Source of the DNA: Salinibacterium sp. ZJ450 | Lineage (GTDB): Bacteria; Actinomycetota; Actinomycetes; Actinomycetales; Microbacteriaceae | DNA length: 64,000 nucleotides | NCBI RefSeq assembly: GCF_011751885.2 | Contig: NZ_CP061771.1 | Coordinates: 1,922,001-1,986,000 of the forward strand | Reading direction: 5' to 3' | Shown here: piece after piece, positions 15,249 to 23,627 of the stretch | Position numbering within the stretch: position 1 is the first letter of the stretch | Layout: each line of letters opens with the position of its first letter | Position numbers and translations under genes: made by a program | Notes under the pieces: model-generated | Told to the model about the DNA's origin: nothing | Seen by the model: only the letters and a program-made list of their open reading frames with translations | The model's database searches: none

Positions 15249-16334
15249 CTATCGCCGCGCGCTCGTGCCCAACGCCGCCACCACGGCGCGCACATCGCTG
15301 GCGTCGTTCCAGAGGTGGAACGACGCCCGCAGCCTGCCGGCGCGTCCGGAGACCCGGATGCCGGCATCCGACAGTCGACGCAGGTCGCTGCCGTCGGCAT
15401 CCGGCCAGGTGACGATGGCCTGATGCTGCTGCGGGATGCCGAGCGCGTCGCAGAGCTGATCGCCCAACCCGGAGGTGCGCGCCCAGACCTCGGCGATGTC
15501 CAGGTCGGCGAACATGCGGATCGCCGGGCGGGCACCGATCCACGCCTGCCAGGCGGGCGACAGGTCGAAGCGGCGCGCGTCACCGGCGAGGTGCATGGCC
15601 GGCCCGTAACAGGACTGCCAGACGTCATCCCCGGCGTACCACCCGGCCTGCACCGGCTCGAGTTCCGCTTCGAACCGCTCCCCCAGGGTGAGAAAGGCGA
15701 CACCGCGTGGCGAGCACAGCCACTTGTAGGTGTGGCAGGCGGTCGCGTCGAACTGGCTGGCGTCGACCGGCAGCACCCCGGCGGCCTGGGTGGTGTCGCA
15801 GAAGGTGAACGCGGAGTGTCGCCGGGCCGCCTCGATGATGGCCGCGACATCCGCCACTTGCCCGGTGGCCGACTGCACCAGCGAGAACGAGACCAGCCAG
15901 GTGGCGTCGCTGATCTCGTCGGCCAGCGCCTCCAACGGCACGCTGCGGGTGTGGATTCCCGGCCGCATGTCGAACGGGAAGACGATGGATGAGAAGTCGC
16001 CGTCGACGCAGAGGATCTCGGCGCCGTCCGGTGCGGCGGCGGCGAGCAGGCTGGCCATCACGGATGTCTGCGACCCCATGGCCACCCGGTCGGCCGTCAC
16101 GCCCACCAGCCGGGCGTAGTCGCGGCGGGTTTCGGCGATGACCGCGTCGTACGCTTGCGGGTCGCGGTGGGCGTGCGCCCAGAGGTCCAGGTCTGCGCTC
16201 AGCGCCGCGACCGACTGTTTGGTCGGCAAACCCATCGAGGCGACGGCCAGGTAGCCGCGGGGATCGAGAAAGCTGTCAATCGCAGCCTGGAGGGCGGGCG
16301 AAACCGTCTGGCGGGTGGGCGATGCCGTCGTCAT
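15249..16334 (-). CDS. Class V aminotransferase-fold PLP enzyme
   Basis: A 361-residue PLP-dependent enzyme related to cysteine desulfurase and kynureninase. ATG 16334 ([16 protein letters not shown]) is preferred over upstream starts by alignment with the family N-terminus. The PLP lysine is probably in [19 protein letters not shown]; the cofactor-phosphate region [22 protein letters not shown] and the Asp of [17 protein letters not shown] are recognisable. The C-terminal cysteine loop of desulfurases is absent, so sulfur transfer is unlikely. It follows the NAD-operon desulfurase gene by 95 bp on the same strand and may be transcribed with it. Substrate unknown. Confidence 0.75.
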   Translation of the reverse strand: MTTASPTRQTVSPALQAAIDSFLDPRGYLAVASMGLPTKQSVAALSADLDLWAHAHRDPQAYDAVIAETRRDYARLVGVTADRVAMGSQTSVMASLLAAAAPDGAEILCVDGDFSSIVFPFDMRPGIHTRSVPLEALADEISDATWLVSFSLVQSATGQVADVAAIIEAARRHSAFTFCDTTQAAGVLPVDASQFDATACHTYKWLCSPRGVAFLTLGERFEAELEPVQAGWYAGDDVWQSCYGPAMHLAGDARRFDLSPAWQAWIGARPAIRMFADLDIAEVWARTSGLGDQLCDALGIPQQHQAIVTWPDADGSDLRRLSDAGIRVSGRAGRLRASFHLWNDASDVRAVVAALGTSARR

Positions 16335-16429
16335 GAGTCCATGATGGCCCCGACCATCGGCGCGCGGGGCGCACTTTTCCGGCGTCGTCCCGGGCCCGGA
16401 CGCAGGATTCTTGACCACCCGGCGATGAG

Positions 16430-17584
16430 TCAGGCGAGCTGATGCAGCGCCGCCACGGCATCCCGCACCGCCTCGGCAGCGAAGAGCAGCTGCTCTGATG
16501 CCGCCGACGCGTCGAAGCTGAACCGCACGGCGGTCTGCGCCACGGCCGCCGGCAGGCCCATCGCCAGCAGCACCGGCGAGGCGTCGTCACTACCCGCCGC
16601 GCAGGCGGAGCCGCTCGAGCAGACGATGCCGCGGCCCTCCAGCTGAAGCAGCACCGCCTCGCCGCTGGTGCCGGGAAAGACGAATGAGGCGCTGCCGGGC
16701 AGACGATGCTCCGGATGTCCGGTGAGCCGGGCCCCGGGCACCAGTTCGAGTACCCGGGCGATGAAGATATCGCGGCGGGCCGACACGACGGCGGCGTGCC
16801 GCACGCGGTCGCCCTCGCTCAGCCGCAGGGCGGTGGCGAACCCAACGGCACCCGCCACGTTCTCGGTGCCGGACCGTTTGCCGCGCTCCTGTCCTCCCCC
16901 GTGCAGCAGCGGTTCGAGCGGGATGCGGCCGCGGACGGCCAGCACGCCGGTGCCCTTCGGTGCGCCGAGCTTGTGCCCGGCCAGACTGATCGCGTCGACG
17001 CCGAGCGCCGGCAGCGAGACATCCACCCAGCCCGCGGCCTGCACCGCGTCGGTGTGGCTCGGGATGTCGCGGTCCCGCGCCAGCGTCGCGATGTCGACGA
17101 TGGGCTGCACACTGCCCACCTCGTTGTTCGCGGTCATCACCGAGACCAGCGTGGTATCCGGGCGCATCGCGGCCGCGACATCCGCCGGTCGCACCATGCC
17201 GAACCGGTCGACGCCGACCACGGTGACCTCGAAGCCGTGGTGCCGCGCCAGGTAGTCGCAGGACTCGAGCACCGCAGGGTGCTCGATCGCCGAGGTGATC
17301 AGGTGCCGCCCGCGTGGGTTGCCGAGCCCGATCCCCTTGATCGCCAGGTTGTCTGCCTCGGTTCCGCCCGAGGTGAAGATCACCTCGCCCGGCCGGCAGC
17401 CCAGCAGCTCGGCCACCGACTCGCGGGCCGCCAGCAGGGCGCGCGCCGCGGCGTCGCCGAGTTCGTGGTGGCTGGACGGGTTGCCGAACTCGCCGGTGAG
17501 GTACGGCCACATTGCCTCCAGCACCTCGCGGCGCACCGGGGCGGTGGCCGCGTGGTCCAGGTAGAGCACGTCGTCAGTTGTCAT
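16430..17584 (-). CDS. Cysteine desulfurase of the NAD operon
   Basis: PLP enzyme that mobilises sulfur from cysteine, 384 residues. Motifs: N-terminal YLDHAATAPVRREVLEAMWP, TSGGTEADNLAIKG, PLP lysine in SLAGHKLGAPKGTGVLAVRG, RSGTENVAGAVGFATAL and the catalytic-cysteine loop CSSGSACAAGSDDASPV. Its ATG overlaps the nadC stop by 4 bp, so it is translationally tied to nadA-nadB-nadC. By analogy with NifS/NadS genes in nad operons of other bacteria it probably builds the [4Fe-4S] cluster of NadA. General Fe-S or tRNA thiolation roles remain possible. Confidence 0.9.
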   Translation of the reverse strand: MTTDDVLYLDHAATAPVRREVLEAMWPYLTGEFGNPSSHHELGDAAARALLAARESVAELLGCRPGEVIFTSGGTEADNLAIKGIGLGNPRGRHLITSAIEHPAVLESCDYLARHHGFEVTVVGVDRFGMVRPADVAAAMRPDTTLVSVMTANNEVGSVQPIVDIATLARDRDIPSHTDAVQAAGWVDVSLPALGVDAISLAGHKLGAPKGTGVLAVRGRIPLEPLLHGGGQERGKRSGTENVAGAVGFATALRLSEGDRVRHAAVVSARRDIFIARVLELVPGARLTGHPEHRLPGSASFVFPGTSGEAVLLQLEGRGIVCSSGSACAAGSDDASPVLLAMGLPAAVAQTAVRFSFDASAASEQLLFAAEAVRDAVAALHQLA

Positions 17585-18438
17585 GGAGTGTCCAGACGGA
17601 TGTCGAGCCCCAGGTCAAGCGCGCGGGCGCTATGTGTCAGCGCGCCAACCGAAATGAGGTCCACCCCGGTGTCGGCGATGCCGGCGACCGTCGACAGGGA
17701 CACCCCGCCGCTGGCCTCCACCAGCGCGCGTCCGTTCACCAGGGCGACGCCCTCGCGCAGCTGGTTGAGGCTGAAGTTGTCGAGCATGATCGTGTCGACG
17801 CCGGCGCTCAGCACCGGCTCGATCTGGTCGATTCGGTCGACCTCGACCTCGAAGTGGGTGGTGTGGCCAAGCCGGGCGCGCACCTCGCGCAGTGCCTCGC
17901 CGAGGTCGCGGCCGCCCGCGGTGAGCACCGCGAGGTGGTTGTCCTTGACGAGCACGGCGTCGGAGAGCGAGTAGCGGTGGTTGCGTCCGCCGCCCGCGCG
18001 CACGGCCTGGCGTTCCAGGGCGCGCAACCCCGGCGTGGTCTTGCGGGTGTCGACGATGCGAGCGCGGGTCCCGGCGACGGCCGCCACGTACTGCGCGGTG
18101 AGGGTGGCGATGCCCGACAGGCGCTGCACCAGGTTCAGGGCGACCCGTTCGGCGGTGAGCACGGCGCGCGCATCCCCGTCCACTGTCGCCAGGGTGTCGC
18201 CGGCCAGGAACCGGTCGCCGTCGCTGAGCGTGAAGGACACCGTGGTGGCCGGGTCGACCTGGCGCATGGCGGACGCGAACACGGCGCTGCCCGCGAGGAT
18301 GCCGTCCTCCCGAGCGGACAGCACCGCACTGGCGCGGGCGGTCGCGGGGATCACCGCTTCCGAGGTGATGTCACCCCAGGGGGCGTCTTCGGCGAGGGCG
18401 GCGGCGACGATCGAGTCGATTAGCGGTGTGGTCAGCAT
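17581..18438 (-). CDS. nadC: Quinolinate phosphoribosyltransferase
   Basis: Converts quinolinate and PRPP to nicotinate mononucleotide, the third step of de novo NAD synthesis. ATG 18438 (MLTTPLIDSIVAAAL) is chosen because CAGGAGC precedes it; an in-frame start at 18477 would overlap nadB. The product is 285 residues. Visible segments are EDAPWGDITSEA, NLVQRLSGIATLT, the PRPP/quinolinate-binding DTRKTTPGLRALERQAV followed by GGGRNHRY, and the barrel end FEASGGVSL-like GRALVEASGGVSLSTV. It lies 13 bp after nadB and overlaps the desulfurase gene. Confidence 0.94.
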   Translation of the reverse strand: MLTTPLIDSIVAAALAEDAPWGDITSEAVIPATARASAVLSAREDGILAGSAVFASAMRQVDPATTVSFTLSDGDRFLAGDTLATVDGDARAVLTAERVALNLVQRLSGIATLTAQYVAAVAGTRARIVDTRKTTPGLRALERQAVRAGGGRNHRYSLSDAVLVKDNHLAVLTAGGRDLGEALREVRARLGHTTHFEVEVDRIDQIEPVLSAGVDTIMLDNFSLNQLREGVALVNGRALVEASGGVSLSTVAGIADTGVDLISVGALTHSARALDLGLDIRLDTP

Positions 18439-18451
18439 GGTGCTCCTGGTG

Positions 18452-20065
18452 CTACGCGGCGGGGTGGGTGAGTTCATCGAGCGAGCCTGCGAGCGAGGAC
18501 GCCGCAGGGTAGTCGGAACGGAAATGGGCGCCGCGGGACTCGCGGCGTGCGAGCGCGGCCGACACCAGAGCGGTGGCGACCGTGAGCAGGTTGCCGTCTT
18601 CCTGGTCGGCCATGGTGTGGGTGGATGCGCGCCAGCCGGCGAGCCGATCGGCGGCCGTGCGCAGGCCGGACTCGGTGCGGTACAGCCCGGCCTCGTCCCA
18701 CATCAGGCGCTGCAGATCCACCCTGACGAAAGGGTCGCCGGCTGACGCTGAACTCGGAAGTACCGGGGCCGGTCCGCGCCCCGACCGGGCGACGGCGGGA
18801 GTCGGCAGGGCGGCGGCCCGCTCTGGCCGGTCAGCGGCGGCGCTCGGCCACGGTTCGCCGAACATGGCAACGCTTCGCCAGGCGAACACCAGCGCTTCGA
18901 GCAGCGAGTTGGAGGCGAGTCGATTGGCGCCGTGCACACCGCTGCAGGCGACCTCGCCGACGGCGAACAGGCCAGGGATCGAGGTGCGGCCGAAGTGGTC
19001 GGTTCGGATGCCGCCCATCCAGTAATGCGCGGCCGGGGTGACCGGCACCGGGTCGGCCGCCCAGTCGAGCCCGTTCGCCCGGCAGATCCGGGTGATCTCC
19101 GGAAAGCGCTCGGACAGGTAGCCGCGGCCGAGCGCGGTCGCATCCAGCAGCACCGGCGCGCCATCCTGTCGCTGCATCTGCTCGGCGATCGCCCTGGCCA
19201 CCACGTCCCGTGGGGCGAGTTCGGCGTCGGGGTGTTCCGACGGCATGAACCGCCGCCCGCGAGCGTCGAGCAGCACCGCACCCTCGCCGCGTACGGCCTC
19301 CGACACCAGCGGGTTGCCCGGAACCGCGAGCGAGGTGGGGTGGAACTGGTAGAACTCCAGGTCGCGCACGGCGGCGCCGGCCCGAATCGCGGCGGCGAGC
19401 CCGTCGCCGCAGCTGACGGCAGGGTTGGTGGTGTGCCGGTAGAGCTGACCCGCGCCGCCGGTGGCAAGGATCACGACATCCGCTCGCAGCATCGAGCGCC
19501 TGCCGGTGGCGTTCAGGGTGTGGATGCCGCCGACTTTCCCGTCTGTGACGGCGAGGTCGGTCAGCATCGTCTGCTCGAGCACGGTGATGCCCGCCGCACG
19601 AACCGCGGCAACCAGCGCGGTCTCGATGGCGCGGCCGGTGGCGTCTCCCCCGGCGTGCAGCACCCGCGCGACGGAGTGGGCGGCCTCGCGTCCGCGGGCC
19701 AGGTCGCCGGCCACGCCGTGCTCGCGGCCGACGCCTGCCCCACCGCCAACACCTTCCTGACCACCAACCCGGTCGAACGGCACGCCGAGTCGAATCAGGT
19801 CGAGGATGCGCTGCGGCCCCTCGTTGCAGAGGATCTCAGCCGCCCGGCGGGAACCGACTCCCGCAGCCGCACGCACGGTGTCGGCGACATGGCTGGCGAC
19901 ACTGTCGTCGGGGAACATCGCCGCGGCGATGCCGCCCTGGGCGTAGCGGGTGGCGCTGTCGGTGACGCCCGCCTTGGTCACCAGCGTGACGTCGTGCCGC
20001 TCGGCGGCGCGCAGCGCGCAGATGAGCCCGGCGATGCCGGTTCCGACGATGACGACGGCGGACAT
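18452..20065 (-). CDS. nadB: L-aspartate oxidase
   Basis: FAD enzyme oxidising L-aspartate to iminoaspartate, the substrate of NadA. ATG 20065 lies 2 bp after the nadA stop and gives 537 residues beginning MSAVVIVGTGIAGLICALRA (FAD-binding GxGxxG). Also visible are the flavin segment VTKAGVTDSATRYAQGGIAAA, EFYQFHPTSL, the active-site region HYWMGGIRTDHFGRTSIPGL and the C-terminal helical domain. The open frame upstream of 20065 overlaps nadA and lacks similarity. Third gene of the nad operon. Confidence 0.94.
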   Translation of the reverse strand: MSAVVIVGTGIAGLICALRAAERHDVTLVTKAGVTDSATRYAQGGIAAAMFPDDSVASHVADTVRAAAGVGSRRAAEILCNEGPQRILDLIRLGVPFDRVGGQEGVGGGAGVGREHGVAGDLARGREAAHSVARVLHAGGDATGRAIETALVAAVRAAGITVLEQTMLTDLAVTDGKVGGIHTLNATGRRSMLRADVVILATGGAGQLYRHTTNPAVSCGDGLAAAIRAGAAVRDLEFYQFHPTSLAVPGNPLVSEAVRGEGAVLLDARGRRFMPSEHPDAELAPRDVVARAIAEQMQRQDGAPVLLDATALGRGYLSERFPEITRICRANGLDWAADPVPVTPAAHYWMGGIRTDHFGRTSIPGLFAVGEVACSGVHGANRLASNSLLEALVFAWRSVAMFGEPWPSAAADRPERAAALPTPAVARSGRGPAPVLPSSASAGDPFVRVDLQRLMWDEAGLYRTESGLRTAADRLAGWRASTHTMADQEDGNLLTVATALVSAALARRESRGAHFRSDYPAASSLAGSLDELTHPAA

Positions 20066-20067
20066 GC

Positions 20068-21348
20068 TCAGGCCGGCTTCGCCGCAAGCATGCGCTCGAG
20101 GGCGACCCGCGCGGACGCGGCCACCGTCTCGGGCACGGTGATCTGGTTCGGCGTCCTGCCCGCCACCAGTTCTTCCAACACCCAGGCGAGGTAGCCGGGG
20201 TGGATGCGGTACATCGTGGAACACGGGCAGATGACCGGATCGAGGCAGAAGATGGTGTGCTGCGGGTACTCTGCGGCCAACCGGGACACCATGTTGATCT
20301 CGGTGCCGATCGCGAACGTGCTGGGCTCGGTGGCCGCGGCGACCGCCTTCTTGATGTAGTCGGTGGAGCCCGACTCATCGGCCGCGTCGACGACCGGCAT
20401 CGGGCATTCCGGGTGCACGATCACCCGCACGCCGGGATACTCCGCGCGCGCCTGCTCGATCTGCTGCACCGTGAAGCGTTTGTGCACCGAGCAGAAGCCG
20501 TGCCAGAGGATGACCTGCGCGTCGTGCAGCGTGTCAGCGGCGTTGCCGCCAAGCGGCTTGCGCGGGTTCCACAGCGGCATCCGCTCCAGCGGCACACCCA
20601 TCGCCTTCGCGGTGTTGCGGCCGAGGTGCTGGTCGGGAAAGAACAGCACCCGCTGGCCGCGTTGGAAGGCCCAGTCGAGCACCACCGAGGCGTTCGAGGA
20701 GGTGCAGACGATGCCGCCGCGCTCGCCGCAGAACGCCTTGAGCGCCGCGGACGAGTTCATGTAGGTGACCGGGATGACGGGCATCCGGCCGTCGGCGTCC
20801 GGCTCGGTGCCGTACAGAGCCTCGAGTTGTTCCCAGCATTCGCTGACGGAATCGATGTCGGCCATGTCCGCCATGGAGCAGCCTGCCGCCAGGTTCGGCA
20901 GGATCACCGACTGCTCCGACGAGGTGAGGATGTCGGCGGTTTCCGCCATGAAGTGCACACCGCAGAACACGATGGCTTCGGCATCCGTCCTCGCCTTGGC
21001 CGCGTTCGCCAGTTGGAACGAGTCGCCCACGAAGTCGGCGTGCTCGATCACCTCGTCGCGCTGGTAGAAGTGGCCGAGGATCACCACCCGGTCTCCGAGC
21101 GTCGCTTTCGCAGCGCGGATGCGGTGGTCAAGCTCCGCCTCGTCGGCGGTGCGGTACTCGGCGGGCAGCTGCCCCTGGCGTGGCGTTCCGGTCGGGATGA
21201 CGTCACCCATCGACGCGCCGGGCCCGTACGACGGGGTGGGCAGGGCATCGAGCTGCCAGGGCCCGTCGGCGAGTTCGGGAGCGCAGGTGGCGCCGGTGCC
21301 TGTGCCGGTGCTGCGGATCAAGCGGATGGTGCTGTCGACCGACGTCAT
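20068..21348 (-). CDS. nadA: Quinolinate synthase NadA
   Basis: [4Fe-4S] enzyme condensing iminoaspartate with dihydroxyacetone phosphate to quinolinate. The protein is 426 residues. Cluster cysteines are expected in VFCGVHFMAETAD, in the WHGFCSVHKRF region and in CLDPVICPCSTMYRIHPGYL. VILGHFYQRDEVIEHADFVG and AGCSMADMA are family motifs. An AAGGAGT ribosome site precedes the ATG. About 45 N-terminal residues before the first conserved segment look variable. It is followed 2 bp later by nadB; just upstream are four 14-bp tandem repeats and then nrtR. Confidence 0.95.
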   Translation of the reverse strand: MTSVDSTIRLIRSTGTGTGATCAPELADGPWQLDALPTPSYGPGASMGDVIPTGTPRQGQLPAEYRTADEAELDHRIRAAKATLGDRVVILGHFYQRDEVIEHADFVGDSFQLANAAKARTDAEAIVFCGVHFMAETADILTSSEQSVILPNLAAGCSMADMADIDSVSECWEQLEALYGTEPDADGRMPVIPVTYMNSSAALKAFCGERGGIVCTSSNASVVLDWAFQRGQRVLFFPDQHLGRNTAKAMGVPLERMPLWNPRKPLGGNAADTLHDAQVILWHGFCSVHKRFTVQQIEQARAEYPGVRVIVHPECPMPVVDAADESGSTDYIKKAVAAATEPSTFAIGTEINMVSRLAAEYPQHTIFCLDPVICPCSTMYRIHPGYLAWVLEELVAGRTPNQITVPETVAASARVALERMLAAKPA

Positions 21349-21362
21349 GGTCGGACTCCTTC

Positions 21363-21418
21363 GTCAGATGTGGTTCGTCAGGTGTGGATGGTCAGGTGTG
21401 GATGGTCAGGTGTGGATA
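21363..21418 (-). repeat. Four 14-bp tandem repeats upstream of nadA
   Basis: Units GTCAGATGTGGTTC, GTCAGGTGTGGATG (twice) and GTCAGGTGTGGATA lie head to tail at 21363-21418, ending against the nadA ribosome site. A decayed fifth unit follows. The array is in the 113-bp nrtR-nadA gap and is not palindromic, so it does not look like a dimeric operator. Copy-number change here could alter the nadA 5-prime region. Confidence 0.8.
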
Positions 21419-21461
21419 GTCGGTGCGGATTTCGGATGCGGGATCGTCGGGCGTGGGGCCG

Positions 21462-22160
21462 TCAGATGCCGGGTAGCGGTCCGATGTCGGTCATGCTGAC
21501 CGAGTCGTCGTACCGGTACAGGCGCGGGGGGCGGTGGCGACCTCCCATGACGACACGGTTGGTCGGCACGAGGGTCTTCTCGACCTGCCGGCGGAAGTTC
21601 GCCGGGTCGATGGGTTTCTGCAGCACGGCCTCGTAGACCTGGCGCAGTTCGGCGAGCGTGAAGGTTTCGCCGAGCAGGGCGTGCGCGATCCGGCTGTACT
21701 CCATTTTGTTGCGGAGCCGCCAGAGCGCGTAGTCGACGATCGTGTTGTGGTCGAAGGCGAGTTCCGGCAGGTCGTCGGCGGCGAACCAGCGCACGTTCTC
21801 GCCCACGGTCGCCCGCTCGGCCTCTTCGGGGTGCACGAGGGCCCAGTACACGATCGAGACGACGCGGTTGCCGGGCGAGCGATCCGGATCACCGAAGGCG
21901 TAGAGCTGTTCCAGATACTTCGGTGCCAGCCCGGTGGTGTCGCGCAGCGAGCGACGGGCGGCGGTCGCCAGGCCCTCATCCACCAACAATGGACCACCGG
22001 GTAATGCCCAGCGCCCCGACCAGGGATCGCGGATGCGGCGCACCAACGGCAGCCAGAGCGCAGCGACTCCGGTCTCGTCGTCGACCTGCAGCGCAAAGAT
22101 GACGGTGGACACGGCGAGCGTCACGTCGCTGTGCTCTGCACTGTGCGCTGCGTCCATCAT
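21462..22160 (-). CDS. nrtR: NrtR-type Nudix regulator of NAD synthesis
   Basis: Probable transcription factor sensing ADP-ribose or related nucleotides. From ATG 22160 (MMDAAHSAEHSDVTLAVSTV) it has 232 residues: an N-terminal Nudix domain and a C-terminal winged helix (NKMEYSRIAHALLGETFTLAELRQVYE). The Nudix box is degenerate: LPGGPLLVDEGLATAARRSLRDTTGL lacks the catalytic REUxEExGU glutamates, as in NrtR regulators that bind but do not hydrolyse. The frame is open to 22241, but the conserved domain starts at DVTLAVSTVIFAL. Upstream of the nad operon; autoregulation through the AAGGTC inverted repeat is likely. Confidence 0.87.
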   Translation of the reverse strand: MMDAAHSAEHSDVTLAVSTVIFALQVDDETGVAALWLPLVRRIRDPWSGRWALPGGPLLVDEGLATAARRSLRDTTGLAPKYLEQLYAFGDPDRSPGNRVVSIVYWALVHPEEAERATVGENVRWFAADDLPELAFDHNTIVDYALWRLRNKMEYSRIAHALLGETFTLAELRQVYEAVLQKPIDPANFRRQVEKTLVPTNRVVMGGRHRPPRLYRYDDSVSMTDIGPLPGI

Positions 22161-22180
22161 CGGCTGCCCATCTCGGAGTA

Positions 22181-22197
22181 AAGGTCTTTGTGACCTT
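22181..22197 (-). promoter_or_regulatory. Candidate NrtR operator
   Basis: AAGGTC and GACCTT arms separated by 5 nt (AAGGTCTTTGTGACCTT on the plus strand) lie 21-37 bp before the nrtR start. A TACAAT box on the minus strand (22208-22203) just upstream could be the -10 element, placing the repeat over the transcription start. The location fits autoregulation; protein binding is inferred. Confidence 0.5.
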
Positions 22198-22257
22198 AAG
22201 AGATTGTACAGCCTGACGGAGGGTTGTGCTGCCAGCTGCACCGCTCAGGGCGACCAT

Positions 22258-22315
22258 GCGGGGTCTCTCACACCATGCGGGGCTACGTAGCTCCGCATGG
22301 TGTGAGAAACCCCGC
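22258..22315. repeat. 58-bp near-perfect palindrome between a cupin gene and nrtR
   Basis: Two 29-bp arms (22258-22286 and 22287-22315) meet with no spacer at GCTAC/GTAGC and differ at only two positions. It lies downstream of the cupin stop (22351) and upstream of nrtR. As RNA it would form a very long hairpin able to terminate cupin transcripts; as DNA it could extrude a cruciform. Its length is well beyond the other terminator-like hairpins in the window. Confidence 0.85.
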
Positions 22316-22350
22316 GCGGTCCGCGAATCCGCGGGTCGCGTCCGCCGACG

Positions 22351-22716
22351 TCAGCGCGGGGCTCCCCAAACCGACGCTCCCTGCCAGTCCACGACGACGA
22401 CCTGTTCGTCGCCGACCACCCAGGCGTCATGGCGCGAGGGCAGGGAGATGACGTCGCCCGGACCCGCGTCCATCTCCGTGCCGTCTTCCATCTGAACGTG
22501 GATGCGACCGGCGATATGGTACTGCTGGTGCGGCGCCTCGCACAGGTCGGTTCCGGCTACCGGTTTGACGTCGGTGGTCCAACGCCACCCCGGCTGCAGT
22601 GTGAGCCGACCGATCTCTGCGCCGCCGGCGAGCTTGACGAGTTCGAGCCGCCAGTTCGACCCTTCGCGCACCTCGTCGGGCTTCTCGAACGTTCCTTTTT
22701 CAACGGGTTGAGACAT
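22351..22716 (-). CDS. Small cupin-domain protein
   Basis: A 121-residue single-domain cupin. Its strands contain the motif-1-like region GWRWTTDVKPVAGTDLCEAPHQQYHIAGRIHVQMEDG and motif-2-like PGDVISLPSRHDAWVVGDE. Potential metal ligands include His residues of the HQQYHI segment and RHDAW. No signal peptide. Such small cupins occur as stress- or signal-related proteins of unknown substrate. It stands alone: uppS ends about 115 bp upstream on the same strand and a long palindrome follows. Fold assignment is good, function unknown. Confidence 0.8.
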   Translation of the reverse strand: MSQPVEKGTFEKPDEVREGSNWRLELVKLAGGAEIGRLTLQPGWRWTTDVKPVAGTDLCEAPHQQYHIAGRIHVQMEDGTEMDAGPGDVISLPSRHDAWVVGDEQVVVVDWQGASVWGAPR

Positions 22717-22832
22717 GACCGCTCCTCCGTGAGTGGGGTCACCGCGGCGCCGATCGCCTCGACGATCCTTCTCGCAGGCTAGATCCGTTCCTCAGCTGTA
22801 ATCCGGATGCACGGAACTCTCCCAGCGGAGGT

Positions 22833-23627
22833 TCAGGCCTTCGGCGTGTCGACGGCGCCGCCGAAGCGCCGGTTGCGCTGGGCGTAGGTGGTCACGGCAT
22901 CCCAGAGCTGTTCCCTGGTGAAGTCGGGCCACAGCGTGTCGAGGAACACCATCTCGGCGTATGCGCTCTGCCACAGCATGAAGTTGCTGGTGCGCTGCTC
23001 CCCCGAGCTGCGCACGAACAGGTCGACATCCGGCAGCTCCGGCGCGTACAGGTGCTTCTGGATGGTCTTCTCGCTGATGCCGGATGGCTTGAGCCGTCCG
23101 GCCGCGACATCCTCGGCGATCTGCCGCACCGCGTCGGTGACTTCCACTCGTCCGCCGTAGTTGACGCACATGGTGAGGGTCATGGTGCTGTTGCCCTCGG
23201 TCAGCCGTTCGGCGAACTGCAGTTCCTTGATCACGGACCCCCACAGCCGCGGCTTGCGGCCGGCCCAGCGCACCCGCACTCCCCAGGCGTTCAGCTGGTC
23301 GCGGCGGCGGTGCAGCACGTCGCGGTTGAAGCCCATCAGAAAGCGCACCTCGTCGGGTGAGCGTCGCCAGTTCTCGGTGGAGAAGGCGTACACGCTGAGG
23401 TGCTTGACCCCGATTTGAATGGCGCCGGCGACCACGTCGAGCAGGCTCGCCTCGCCAGCGCGGTGACCCTCGACGCGCGGCAGGCCGCGCTGGTTCGCCC
23501 AGCGGCCGTTGCCGTCCATCACGATGGCCACATGCTCGGGAACCGCGCCCTTCAGGAACTCCGGAGGGTAGACGCCGGTCCAGTCCAGCGGGCGAAAGTC
23601 GGCGGCATCCTTGTGCGTCTTCTTCAT
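22833..23627 (-). CDS. uppS: Isoprenyl transferase (undecaprenyl diphosphate synthase family)
   Basis: cis-Prenyltransferase that extends farnesyl or shorter diphosphates with isopentenyl diphosphate to make the lipid carrier for cell-wall synthesis. The protein is 264 residues. The catalytic Asp is in [20 protein letters not shown], followed by [13 protein letters not shown] and [18 protein letters not shown]; the C-terminal [20 protein letters not shown] region with FLDTLWPDF is diagnostic. The ATG overlaps the recO stop, so the two are coupled. Chain length made cannot be read from sequence. Confidence 0.94.
   Translation of the reverse strand: MKKTHKDAADFRPLDWTGVYPPEFLKGAVPEHVAIVMDGNGRWANQRGLPRVEGHRAGEASLLDVVAGAIQIGVKHLSVYAFSTENWRRSPDEVRFLMGFNRDVLHRRRDQLNAWGVRVRWAGRKPRLWGSVIKELQFAERLTEGNSTMTLTMCVNYGGRVEVTDAVRQIAEDVAAGRLKPSGISEKTIQKHLYAPELPDVDLFVRSSGEQRTSNFMLWQSAYAEMVFLDTLWPDFTREQLWDAVTTYAQRNRRFGGAVDTPKA

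Noticed and set aside
15187-15543. A long N-terminal extension of glyS up to 15543
   Set aside because: The extension overlaps the neighbouring PLP gene, lacks similarity, and a well-spaced GGAG site with TTG start fits the expected family length.
21363-21418. Treating the 14-bp repeats as a CRISPR array or operator cluster
   Set aside because: There are no spacers between units and the unit is not palindromic.
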